Part shown: piece by piece, positions 35,441-46,509 of the stretch
Layout of the letters: each line of letters opens with the position of its first letter
Position numbering within the stretch: position 1 is the first letter of the stretch
Source of the DNA: Isoetes taiwanensis
Lineage: Eukaryota; Streptophyta; Lycopodiopsida; Isoetales; Isoetaceae
DNA length: 64,000 nt
Direction: 5' to 3'
NCBI GenBank assembly: GCA_021234155.1
Contig: JAJEKV010000393.1
Span: forward strand, 126,001 to 190,000
Translations under genes and position numbers: made by a program
Notes under the pieces: generated by a model
Seen by the model: the letters and a program-made list of their open reading frames with translations, nothing else
Told to the model about the DNA's origin: nothing
Database searches by the model: none

Positions 35441-35640
35441 TTGCCCTCCCTCCCTCCGTGTATTCGTTGCATCAACCTGGCTATATCCAACTTCAACTCA
35501 TTCTTTCCCTTGGATCCCAATTCATTCCAGAATCTCTTTGGCCCAGAGATCAATTTTGTAACTATAATTTCTCGTTTCTTAAGCAGGCGTAATCTTTTTA
35601 TACGTTCAATCAGTTTCATGTACTCTTCGGGCAACCCTTA
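35428..35640 (-). mobile_element. LINE fragment, opposite orientation
   Basis: The 68-codon minus ORF (MKLIERIKRLRLLKKREIIV, then PKRFWNELGSKGK) matches the EN-RT linker seen at 61207-60893 and 46715-46518. It abuts the pyrimidine tail of the plus-strand LINE. Only about 200 bp remain. Confidence 0.7.
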
Positions 35641-36708
35641 AGACATGGGGCAATGGAATATTCCTTTTGATGCCAGTGAATGTACAATATCGAGGGCCCA
35701 AGTTAAAATTCTCGCTGCATTCGAGGGCTCAGATTGAAATTCCCGCTACGTTATGTGAGTTAGGTAGAGGCTCCTTTGGCATCAATTGCCGTGAGACTAC
35801 GGTACGGTGCCATTCGACCGACCATTATGCTTCTGCTTCTCCGTTGGATAGCCTGTAAAAATTACATTGGGCATTCAAAGAAGCATTGCGAAATGGCAAG
35901 CAGGATTTGCAATGGAGCAAAGGACAAATGTTGATGTCGTGAGCAACATATAGAGTTCTTGATTGCTATAAATAATTTTTGAAACTTGAAAAATTAGATT
36001 TATTTGCTTCAAAAATAACTGTTGTATAAAATAGAATTTATGGAAGAGTTTTATATTGCCGTTGCTCAGATTTATACTTGAAAAATAGGTTCAAAATTGT
36101 CCTCTTGCAGGGTTTAATAGGAACGGCTTGTGGTACTCTTAGGTTTGCTCTGTTAGAGTTGTAGTTTATGATCAAGGAGTTCATTGGTTAAGTCTACTCG
36201 GTAGATTTTTGTATAGACGCTTTAAGGCCTAGATTTTGCTCGAGGTGTCCGAGTTTTCTCTGCTAGTTTTTATATAAGTTCGCAAGGGCATAATAGGATG
36301 GAGTAATATATTTTGGTCCTAGGCTAGAAATATGTTAGCAGTGGTATCTACTTTTACCTTTGCTCAATGGTGTCTACTTTTACCTTTGCTCATGCTTATA
36401 GAGGCCGCAGAAATGAATAAGTATAAAGTTGTGTTTAACAGTGGGTGGGCTGGCTTTAGATAAATGTCTGTGTGTATTTGCAGGTAGGATTTAAGTGTGT
36501 TATTTGCTTGGCTAGTTGCGGATTAGGCTTGCTTAGTGTTTAGGGGATGTCTTTTTACAGAATTGTTGTTGTGCTTATCGTCATTTTGTGTTGGATACTC
36601 TCTTGCTGTTAGAAAAATGATTGACCACGGGAATGAGCTTGTGAATAGCTTGTTGAAGACACCTAGGTGAACACTTTAATGGAATAAAACCATGTGTGTA
36701 TACACCTG
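35641..36708. other. Intergenic with two small tandem duplications
   Basis: TCGAGGGCYCA.RTTRAAATTC-type 30-bp units occur twice at 35690-35750, and a 25-bp unit containing GTCTACTTTTACCTTTGCTCA occurs twice at about 36346-36396. No gene is recognised. Confidence 0.5.
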
Positions 36709-37110
36709 GATGAAGCATGCAGAGTCGCTAATAAACTACTGGATAGAAGTGTGGCAACATGGAATGCAATGATGGTTGGGTATGCTGAAAATGGAAAAGG
36801 AAACCTTGCACTTTAATATTTTGAGAAGATACAACATGGTTGCATGGAGCCTAACAAGCTTGATTGCATGAAGCCTAATAGGGTCACATTTTCAAGCATC
36901 ATCAAAGCATTTGGCAGCATAGGTGGCTATGAGGTCATTGAGTACAAGTTGTGGAATGAAATTGTTGTAGGGAGTTCTATTGTTGGCATGTATGCGAAAG
37001 GTGGGAGCTTCGAGAAAGCATGCAAAATCTTTGAGAAATTGACTGTCCAAAATGATGTAACATGGAATGCAATGATTAGAGTATATGCTAAGCTTGGTGA
37101 AGGTTGGCAT
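36709..37110 (+). pseudogene. PPR protein (PLS type) fragment
   Basis: PPR proteins bind organelle RNA and guide editing or processing. The frame from 36709 reads DEACRVANKLLDRSVATWNA and MMVGYAENGKGNLAL, then TAA at 36814, and resumes in frame with MKPNRVTFSSIIKAFGSIGG, IVGMYAKGGSFEKACKIFEK and NDVTWNAMIRVYAKLGEG. This is about three 35-residue motifs of a PLS array. The in-frame stop, missing start and lack of further repeats on either side mark it as a degraded copy. It may be a retrocopy fragment. Confidence 0.8.
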
Positions 37111-37880
37111 CCTAAAGCATGTCCTCCTGTAATTTTAAGGTTGGTATTTTTTATTAATTTTCTTGGTTCCAGGTCACTTCTCATGCAAAAAAGTGTAGCT
37201 CTAGAATCTTGGGACAACTTGTTTATTATTTCAATACAATTCATGTTGATGGCACTAAGAGAATGGCTTAGTGCATCAATACAGAATTAGATATTAGTTT
37301 GAAGTGTTATTTTGAACTGTGGTTACAAAGAAAACTTGCAAACAACTCTCTAAGAAAGTGCAAGTATGCCATCGATGAATGAGGCGGCTGAAAGCTACTT
37401 CAGGTAAATTTTGTGTTGAGGATTTAATGAAGGTGCCAAAGGCAACATGTATTCTAGCAGGCAGCTTATCTACTTTTTACGCCATACCATTTATGTAATC
37501 ATTATGTTGCACAATGCTGATGAGACATATACTTGTCTAATATTGTGCTAAATGCAAATGTAGAAACTGTTCCTTATTTTGAAATGAATGGTTGAGAAGT
37601 ATTGAGTAAGCATTAGCAACATTAGGTAGTAGACAAACCAACAGTTACTGCAATTATAATTGAAGCGGCACTTAGTCTTTCAGACCATAAGCCTAAAGGT
37701 TTCAACGTTATTCTACAAACACCTAGTTCCTTCCAGCCTTTATAGCATACCACAACTTTAACCCTAACATCTTTCATATATCATTAGCTTGGCTTCTACA
37801 CCCCATCTACAAAACAATTGCTGGCTGACATTTGTTTATCTTGTTGCCGCTTCTCTTTACACTCCGCATCAAAGCATGAG
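37111..37880. other. Intergenic, nothing assignable
   Basis: AT-rich. The PPR match ends and no second domain follows before the LINE fragment. Confidence 0.35.
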
Positions 37881-38740
37881 TTACACTCTGCATTGCTCGA
37901 TGCTACTTAACAATATTGATGAGAGCAAACCACTTATTTCACTTGCATAGGATGGCCATTGAATTTTACTAACATGCTCTTCACACATCTTTTGAAACTT
38001 TTCACGCGTATCTTGGTGCATGTGAATGTGGTGGTTATATACATGACTAATAAATTGCAGAATTCTATTCATAAAGACCTCCATGGACCTCCTGAAATTT
38101 AAGTGAGGTAGGCCAAGTTGCATTACCTAGCCATCTTTGTGCCCATTGTTTAACAGCAAAATACCAACCTTTAGATGTAGACTGCTCTAGAGCCAATATG
38201 GGAAATCTATCATGCTCCATGTGTAGCACTTTATTAACATAAGTTATGGTCCTGCAAAGAGCCTCCACCTCTAGTGGAAGCATACCCGCTTCTGCTAATA
38301 ACATCTCATATGGTGTTTGGGATTTTACCCCAAATTCCCAAAGCAAGACGTTTTCTGCACTTTTTCTATTTCATTTCAGCTCTTACTTGACAAGTCAGCC
38401 CCTAAAATAGGACTTCCATAGAGCATTATTCACTTGCACGCCAAATAGCAAACGTCTTAAATACGAATGGTCAAAATTATTAATCTCGCATTGGTGAAGC
38501 ATACTGTATAGAGCTCGCAGGCCTCCTGAGGCCCTCTTTTTGGGCTGCCACATTCCACCTGTAATTGTGTGATATTTCAACACCAAGATACTTATACTCT
38601 TTCACTTCCTGCAAGGGTATCCCTCCAATAGAAAACATTGTATTATCATGCCTGCCAAATACCATAACTTTTGACTTTTGTACATGACTAAATTGATAAT
38701 AATATTGTATGTCCTCTACGAAAACGAAAACCAAAATGGC
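37881..38740 (-). mobile_element. LINE fragment (RT C-terminal part)
   Basis: Minus-strand pieces match the LINE family of 58-61 kb: KVMVFGRHDNTMFSIGGIPL and EYKYLGVEISHNYRWN (38480-38734), RASGGLRALYSMLHQC (38395-38586), and FGVKSQTPYEMLLAEAGMLP (38065-38346). It is frame-broken and truncated at both ends. No tail microsatellite is seen at its 3' (left) end. Confidence 0.8.
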
Positions 38741-38813
38741 ATCTCTCCTTTGTCAATAACCACTATGAATTATGAAGCTAGAATATTTCAATATGGATGC
38801 TGTTACTTACCCA

Positions 38814-38997
38814 TTGCTGTAAATGTCGGACGTGGTGGGCATATTATAGCCAGCCTTAAATGGCAAAAAATCGCTGTCCACAAAAACGCCATGTATTTTT
38901 TTGGCGTGGCTATAATATGGCTATAATATGTCAAAGACACGGATATACCACGGATATACCCGTGGCTATAACATGACAGCGTCCGGCATATACAGCG
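38814..38997. mobile_element. MITE-like element just upstream of the bS21 gene
   Basis: Left arm GCTGTAAATGTCGGACG…CATATTATAGCCA and right arm (read on the other strand) GCTGTATATGCCGGACG…CATGTTATAGCCA form about 37-bp inverted ends at roughly 80% identity. The interior doubles GGCTATAATAT. Beyond the right arm, CTCCCTGTAGTAG hints at a CACTA-like end, but the left end lacks it. There is no coding capacity. Confidence 0.6.
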
Positions 38998-39094
38998 CTC
39001 CCTGTAGTAGTTCTTAGAATTGTAAAGCCTAGGGTACAAGGTTGCAGAAATATACATTGCATCTCAGATCCTTGCCCTAATCGTGTTGGAGCTT

Positions 39095-39433
39095 ATGGCT
39101 ATGGCGGTGGCGATGCGCTGGGTCTCATGTCGTCTCTTTCCCAGGCAGCAGTGTCGGAGTGTATACGTGGATGTCAAAAATGATAATCTGGATCAGGCTA
39201 TGGCGAAGTATGTGCGTAAGCTTAGAAATGACAAGGTATTTGCGGAGGTGCTTGATCGCAAATTCTATATCAAACCATGTCAGAAAAGAGTATTAGCAAA
39301 GAAGGCTCGGGATAGACGTATTTCCGGCAAGGACTTCCGAGACAAGCTAAAAAAGATAATCGATATTCGAGCCAGGTACCGCTTTATTCATTTTGCGCAT
39401 TGCTTCCACTCACTGGCATTGGTCTCAGCCTGA
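39095..39433 (+). CDS. Mitochondrial-type ribosomal protein bS21
   Basis: bS21 is a small basic protein of the 30S-type subunit near the mRNA platform. The ATG at 39095 (others at 39101 and 39113) gives MAMAVAMRWVSCRLFPRQQC, an Arg/Cys-rich, acid-free leader fitting an organelle presequence. The S21 domain follows: SVYVDVKNDNLDQAMAKYVR, then a short linker, RVLAKKARDRRISGKDFRDK and LKKIIDIRAR. A GAG start further upstream is unnecessary. The frame runs on to a TGA at 39433, but CAG|GTACCG at about 39376 is a good splice donor right where the S21 domain ends, so the last 19 residues may be intron. The domain has no stop or frameshift, making this the one apparently intact host gene. A MITE ends about 98 bp upstream of the start. 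Confidence 0.7.
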   Translation: MAMAVAMRWVSCRLFPRQQCRSVYVDVKNDNLDQAMAKYVRKLRNDKVFAEVLDRKFYIKPCQKRVLAKKARDRRISGKDFRDKLKKIIDIRARYRFIHFAHCFHSLALVSA

Positions 39434-41123
39434 AACGTGTATGTGTTCTTATTATGGAGCATTCGACTATGTCATAGTCATGGTTTGGACAGTTCCATGA
39501 GCATATCCGATTTCGTCTTCTTTTGAAATGCCACTTCTTGTGGTGGGATTTGTGTGGATACCATTTTTGTGCCTTTACGAGTTCATAAACTGAGGGGTAG
39601 CAAGGTGGTTTGCACGTTGGCTTTCCTATGTTTGATAGTGAGATATGCTGATTCACTTGACTAGAGGAAGCTTTGCAGACCTAAGCTACCTGAGAGAGTA
39701 GATAAGTTATTGCAAAAATCCCTTGGACTGAGATGCAGTTGAACCTCTCGTTGATAGTAACTGTGGAGAAGAAACTTCTTCTCTTTTAAGAGCTCTTTAC
39801 TGTAAAACAGTCAGCTTTAAGATCTATAGAGCATGAAATATCCAGATCAAAAGGAATTGAAGCCCAAGTAAGTTCCATAAGAAACTGAAATGGTCTTTTC
39901 TGGTTTTTAGGCATCCATTTTCCTTTTACAGAGTAGAATAATGAGTTTAAGGGTATGATACGCCATAAGAAAGTTGAATTTGTTAAAATATTTTCTGCTT
40001 TAGGTTTTGGTCATTTTTTTTTTTTTTTGCTGTTTGGGTAATTGGAAGAGAATGACATGTTTTTCATTTTCCATAGAAGATTTAGAGTTTAGTACACTTG
40101 GAACTTTTAGTACTAAAAATAAGCTTTTTTATGCAGATCAAGTTCTTAACTTTGGCAGTGCTGCTGGCTGTAATTTGAGTGTGAAAGCAAACTTGTAAAT
40201 TCGATCTAAACCGTGGAAATAATGGTTTGGAAAATATGTTAGCACATCCCTGTTGCACGACTTCTTTTGTTGTTGGTTGAAATTAAGAGACGGAACTCAT
40301 GTGCATGTCTCGAGTGCTTTTTATTGTTATTTTGGAAAGTAGACAGTACGTGCACTTTTATTTTTCTAAACTGTGTTGGTTTTTTTGGAGACTTAGGGCC
40401 AGATTTGGCTTGCGCATTCCCACGCCATTGCCTGACTCTACATCCTCTGATGCTTGTCCGTGTCATCACACATGGAATTGCCAGACGAGGAATCATGTGC
40501 CTGTCTCAAGAGAATTAAGTGTCATATGCGCCAGATTTCTTTCTTTCCCTCTCTAATTTTGTCGCAGTAGCAGAAGAAAACTGTATCAAGGTTAGTCTTA
40601 TTCTATGTTGAGCTCAAGTAGGGTGTCTACAAAAGATTCCTGGGGACTGGCCATCTTGTGCCTGTAGTCGACTATAATTCTCTGACTAATCCCCTCCATG
40701 GTAAGACTTGAATTCTTTAATACACTTTCCATATACCTTCATGTCCAGCTTATGGAGGAAGGGAATAAACTCACCAAGATTGAACATGCTGACAATTCTG
40801 AGATTCAGAAACAACTTGTTGTATCTCTTGAGCTTGAAGATTGTTGTTCACAACAACTAGCAAGGAACTCTAAGGAAAGGGTGTGAGATTCTCAATCAGT
40901 TTATCCATTTCTCCGTGGATGCATTCCTTGAATCTTTCAAGGCTATTTGCAGACAGCAGCTCCATCTATCTGGAGGCTTGAGGCTGAAGAGACATCCAAA
41001 AAGAGGAAGGCCAAAGTGACCAGGAGGCTTTCTGTAATTTCTATATAAAAATGTAGGATAGCTGCAGGGATGGTCCATGGGGTGACAAAGTTGAAAGTGG
41101 AACCAAGGTGGTGAGCCAAGTAA
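39434..41123. other. Possible bS21 intron/3' region; unassigned exon-like text
   Basis: 40698-40886 (+) reads LMEEGNKLTKIEHADNSEIQ then a short charged helix, and 40945-41040 (+) reads PSIWRLEAEETSKKRKAKVT after a TTGCAG acceptor-like site. Both look exonic, but I cannot name a family. Nothing else is recognised. The right edge is the retrotransposon insertion site. Confidence 0.3.
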
Positions 41124-41128
41124 CATGG
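41124..41128. repeat. Target-site duplication CCATG on minus (3' flank of split gypsy element)
   Basis: The plus strand reads CATGG; on the element's strand CCATG directly follows the LTR end CAACA. It is identical to the pentamer at 27839-27843. Confidence 0.75.
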
Positions 41129-43520
41129 TGTTGATGGCAAACCTGGCTAGACCACCAACCTCAGGTCAAAGAAGCAATAGTCTTGGTCTAGGACCTCCAG
41201 ATCACTTGAGGTGATCACTCTATGCTGAAATATCTATGCTCAAACCCTCAGAAAACAAGATTTCACTGGAAGATTTCACTGGTTTCCCTAAAGCTAAAAA
41301 AGCTAGTCTTGCTCAAACAGGCACAGAAACCAATGCACTTGACATTTTAAGCCCAAATAAGCATAGCATGATGCAATGACATGTGTAAAAAGTGCTGTAG
41401 AAAGTCTATGCAAAATCTCCACAGTTGGTGAGGAATATTGGTTCTTGACCAGGTCAGAATCTAGTCAATGGACTGGACAGTGCACTAAATTTTGCCAAAT
41501 GAAAACGATGATGAAATTTTAATTCAACTGAATTCTGACAGTGAGCCTAGGACCTGCACAATATGTGCATACTATTTACAAGGTTAAAAAATCAGCATGT
41601 AATTTGAAAAACATGTCTGAGCATGAAATATCTATGGCGAGGGCGGACTTTGAAACATTATGATGATTGATTTTTTTTTTTTTTTCTTTAACTTTTTCAA
41701 CTTTTTCTTTTCCAAGTGATTGCACTAAATGCAATTAGAGCCTCGAGATGCAACAAGATCAGATATGTAGTCCTTTTCTTTCTATTTTTTGAGTTAATTC
41801 AGATGCAAATGCAACAAATAATATTTTCCAAGGTCAGATTTTCATTCAACTGGAAACAGACACATTCGATGTCATGTTAATGATTAAGATGATCAGTTAA
41901 CAAAACATCTCTAAAAACCCACAAACATGAATATTTGGATACAAACTGGTCATAATATGCCTCAGGATTGATTTCTTAAGGCAGGAGGATCTCTCAGCAT
42001 CAATTTCGACTTCACTCTTTAGGTACTTCGTCTTCAAATCGCACCAAAAGCCCACGCTTTTACAGTCGAACAAACCCCTTTTAAAAATCTCTGTTTCCGG
42101 CCGGATCTTGGCAAATTCAGAGTTTTGGCTATGATTCCGGATGGTTTAGGTGTTTCTTTGGGTGTAGCCGGACAAAATGGTCAGCCAATGCAATGATTGT
42201 TTAGTTCAATCGAACAGAAAACAGGTTCTTGGCAAGTCAAATTTTAGGTTTGGAGATTTTCTCAAGAACATTTATCCCACTGGGCCTAGGTCAAAAAAAA
42301 TCTTGGTATATAAAGGCCTAATTAATTTGGCACTTCTAAAATCTACGTGCAGGTGGGTGGATAGCCGACTCGTGTTACGGTCCACGTGCCCCACCGCCGC
42401 GTCCAGAAGCGGGAAATGAGGTGGCTAGTGATGTGTGGGACACGTCGGATAGGCTAGATTAGGGTAGATAGGACCCCCCCTTTTTATCATTTTTATTTTG
42501 GCACAATTCCCAATATCTTCAATATCTAGGTCAAAACAAAGGTCTTTTTTGGATTTTCAAAGGTCAAAGGGCATATTTTTTTTGTGCTTTATGACATGAA
42601 AGCTTCATCTTGAGGAAAAGAGCACATTGGTTTTTTTGGGTATAGTGGAGCTTAAGGTGAGATGGCAATAGGTTAGAATGAGGTGGCAAGGAGAAAGAAC
42701 AAGGCTAATAGGCTCATTTTCCAAGTATTTTGATCATATGGTTAACCAACTTTAAGGTTTGGTCAAAACTTGCCTAGTCATCATTTGATGATGTAAAGTG
42801 ATGTGATGATATAGAATGATGTAATGATGTGGAGTGATGTAATGATGTGGAGTGATGTCGCTTAGGTGGCAACTTGGTGGATGACATATGGAAGTAGCAA
42901 ATAATGAGTGGACCAAAGTAGCTTTGTAGGTGATGACATGTGTGTCTAGCCATCATGCCATGTCACTTAGAGGTGGTGACTAGGCAAACTCGTGTTTAGC
43001 TTTTCCTTCCTTTTTTTTTGTATTTTGGCTAGCAAAAATTGCTTTTTTAGCTTTAGCTACTTGGTGTGAAGTGCATGATAGTGGAATGGTGTGATGAAGA
43101 ATAATGACATAAAACTTGATGCTAGGCAATCTCTTTGGTGTAACAACTTTCTTGGAAATTGTGCCTTAGGTAGTGGTAGGTCAACTATGGAATAAAAGGC
43201 TATGTGTGAGATGAATAATGGTATAGGGTGTGGAGATGCAAAGAGAGAGTAAAAAAGGAATAAGGGTGATGGTATGTTGGAAATAAGGTAAATGTGAAGG
43301 AGTGGAGTGGAAATGACAATATGAAGGAGAAAAAATACCATTTTCATAGCTTGCAAACTTCATAGGGGTCTTCCAAACTTCTAGATGCTTAGATCCTCTC
43401 AATGTATGACCTTGATTCCAGTTCAATGTCTTCACTTGGTTCTTCAACATAGTGTCTTCTTTTTCTGCAATATGAATAAGATTTGATGGCACCTTGCCAT
43501 GTTGCCATAGCAGGGCAACA
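41129..43520 (-). repeat. 3' LTR of split Ty3/gypsy element (2392 bp), inverted
   Basis: The reverse complement of 27844-30239 over its full length, with the same termini and the same internal minisatellite (about 42780-42860). It differs by scattered transitions and small indels. On the minus strand it follows the integrase region, so it is the 3' LTR. Confidence 0.9.
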
Positions 43521-44430
43521 TCATGCTAAACAAGGAAAAGGAATGGCTGGTCCCCTCAGCCTTGTGAGTAAAAAAAAAAAAGAAGCAAAAAATGGAATAT
43601 GACAGAAGAGTAATGATGGTAGTGCAAGAGAATGAAAATCCCGAGAATATGGGCGCTAAAAAGGTGATAAAAAGAGATGAAAAAAATGGAAATGATCTTG
43701 GAGAAAAATCATGCGGATGGACATGGTGATGTGAATGATGCTTGAGTGAATGTCTTCAAAAGGATGTTTGTATGGAGCTGGAATAGTGACTTGACTTTGA
43801 GAGTGATTTGACTAGTGACCTGACTTGACTTGTTTGACTTCTCTTGAAAGATGTATGGAGCAGGAACAGTGACTTGAGTTGGGAGTATTTTAAAACTTGA
43901 GCCACCTCTATGGAAGGCTATGGAAGGTAGCGGTATTTTTTTGAAAAATGAGTTGGGAAGCAAAGGCTAGATGAGAATGGAACAAAAGCAGATGAAAATG
44001 GATGGAATGTATCGGATGAACACGGTGTGGAAAAATGATGTCGATTACCACGTCCTCGATAACCTGTAGTAATGTTTAGTCTGCTTGGGATCCTTGAAGA
44101 ATTTTGGCCTGGTATGAATTGAAGGGCAACTATTTGCTCGGTGGAGATTATTGGTGACCTGGTGAACTGTCATGACAAGCTCTACATATGTTAGAAAAAC
44201 AACTCCTCGGGCTTTTATGATTTGTGAACTCAACCTGCAACATCAAAATACATACATGATATTAAAGTTAACACCTATTTCTCTCTTTTTTTTTCTTTTT
44301 TTTTATGAAAGTCTTTGAAAGCAATGGATTAGTAACTGAGAATAATATCAAAAAGCACAAGCACCCACATCTTTAAGGAACATGCCCATTAATTTTAAAG
44401 CTAGTGTTTCTAATAATTCAAGTGGCTAAC
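43521..44430 (-). mobile_element. Non-coding region between integrase and 3' LTR of split gypsy element
   Basis: No protein is recognised. A block TGTATGGAGCWGGAAYAGTG occurs twice (about 43770 and 43851), with GACTTG-rich text between. GGCTGAGGGGACC near 43540 is the best polypurine candidate before the LTR, though it is not adjacent. Confidence 0.55.
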
Positions 44431-46500
44431 TTATTCGAACAAACTCATACAAATACGTTGTTGCCAATATCTTTTTAGATGTAATATGTTTATAGGGTTT
44501 ATGAGGCATTTGTCTGTCATGATATCTTCTAGGAAGTAAGAATTTGTGTACTGCTTGTCCCTGATTTTTGTATGGTCCTTCCATAAGCGATCAAATTTAC
44601 AACTTTGTGTTTCCCTTGCTTTGTCCCATTTGAGAACCAGCTCTCCTTCTTTGAAACTTCCTTGCAATTTGTGAATGGCTTTGAATCTTTGCTTTGCATC
44701 CTTTGCCTTCTTAAGCAAGATGGCATTCTCTGCTTCAAACCTTTCTTCCTCTAGATGGAGCAACCTATCAAACCTATCTCGTATGCTTCCTCCATCTGCA
44801 TTTGAATCTTTAGAGCTAACCTTAAAGGAAGGCAACTCTAGTTCCTTTGGAACAACAGCCTCAACACCATAGACAAGAGCAAAAGGTATGATTAGTAGCA
44901 TTTTTAATTGTAGTTCTATATGCCCAAAGTGCATCATGTAATTTAAGGTGCCAATCTTTTTTATGTACCTCTATTGTCTTCTTGAGAATACCTTTTAGTA
45001 CTTTGTTGGTGGACTCAGCTTGGCCATTACCCTGAGGGTAGTATGCTGAGCTTTTCACATGCTTTACTTTCAAGGTCTTTAGAAGGTTGCTGATCCCACA
45101 TCATTTTATGAGCTGTGTGCCTCCGTCGGAAACTATTTTGAGGAGGAATACCAAATCTAGTGCAAATGTTCTCATGGAGGAACCTAGCAGTTGTTAAAGC
45201 ATTTGCTTGTCTCAATGGAACAGCTTCTGCCCATTTGGTGAAGAAATCTTTTGCCACTAGTATGTATTCATCTTTGAGAGGGAGAATTTGGATGTATAGG
45301 CCCTATGAAGTCTAGTCCCCAAGTTTGAAATGGACCTGGAGATGTGATGCTAGTCAAAGCAGCAGGCTGAAGAATTCTTTTTCCATGTATTTGGCATTTA
45401 TGGCATCTCTAATAGTTTCATAACAATCTTTAAACAAAATTTGGGCGATAATATCGGATTTGAGTATCTTCTTTGCGGTTGTGCTCCATTTTGCATAGTG
45501 GCCTCCACAAATTCCTTCATGGCAAGCTTCTGGAATCAACTCGGCCGACCTATCAACACACCTTAGTAGAACACCAGATTGATCAATCTTACATAATACC
45601 TCTCAATCATTTAGATGTTTTGCTTTTTCTTTGAATCTTCTCAAGCGACCGCTTGTAAAGTTTTTACGGTACCTCTTCATGTTTGAGAAACTTGATGATT
45701 TCATCCTGCCGGTCTTCTTGCATCTTACTAGATAGCACAAGGTTAGTAGCACTTTCACACACTTCATGATGCTTAAACCATTAAAATCTTCAAACTCAAA
45801 CACCTTATTGGTCAAATAATCACTAGGACTCTTAATTGTTTTGACAGTCCTAACCTTTAAATTGTAATCATGTATCTTGCAGGCCCATCTACATAATTTA
45901 GCCTTACTCGACGAGTTTTTCGAACAAAGCATAGGAATAGGATTTTTGATGTATCATTATTTTGACCTCATTGTGTTGAACTATATGACCAAGCCTCTGC
46001 GGAAAAAACATTATTCCAGCTGCACTTTTTTTTTCCATCCTAGAATTATACGTTCTCAAAAGATCGGACCAAATTTTGCTGGCAAAAGATATTATTCCAT
46101 GTTTACGCATGAGTGCTATGCCTCTGACTTTGCTAGTGATAATTTTGATATATGCACGAAATGGTTGAGCAAAGGTGCGGTGGTTTGGGAATCTCGATTG
46201 GCATATGGAAGTTATCAGCGGGTCAAATGCAGTTTGGCATTCATCTGTCCATTCTATTGCAATAAATTTGCTTTCACTCTTATTATACTTGCCAACACGT
46301 GTCAAAGCTGCCAAAGGACTTATGATGTGTGAAAAGTTAGGCACATACATTCTCAAAAACTTGTCAAGCCCATGAAACTCTTCACCTGTTTTAGGGTTTT
46401 AGGTGGAGCTAATTTCTTCAAAGCCTCCATTTTTCCCTCAGATACTTTGATCCCTTGAGTAGATACCTCATGACCTAGCAATTCACCAAATTGTAGGGTG
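44431..46500 (-). pseudogene. gypsy pol 3' part: RT end, native RNase H, integrase
   Basis: On minus, 46500 to 46390 reads GELLGHEVSTQGIKVSEGKM and LAPPKTLKQVKSFMGLTSFL, the RT end. Native RNase H remnants span 46280-45780 (ISFASKI, CRWACKIHDYNLKVRTVK, SPSDYLT). Integrase follows: CHEGICGGHYAKWSTTAKKI (zinc domain, 45354-45539), PGPFQTWGLDFIGPIHPNS and DFFTKWAEAVPLRQANALTT (about 45180-45340), SSAYYPQGNGQAESTNKVLK (with the third acidic residue, 44861-45073), and the C-terminal domain LLHLEEERFEAENAILLKKA to 44431. Frameshifts occur between pieces. The region starts almost exactly where the plus-strand half stops. Confidence 0.85.
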
Positions 46501-46509
46501 TTAGACCCA

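Noticed and set aside
40896-41140. Minus-strand ORFs of 65-76 codons next to the 3' LTR
   Set aside because: Antisense of exon-like plus-strand text, with Trp/Cys/Pro-rich, shadow-like composition.
27844-43520. Two unrelated solo or truncated gypsy insertions in opposite orientation
   Set aside because: Possible, but the shared 5-bp flank, near-identical LTRs, complementary pol halves and matching split LINE are explained better by one inversion. Kept only as the alternative.
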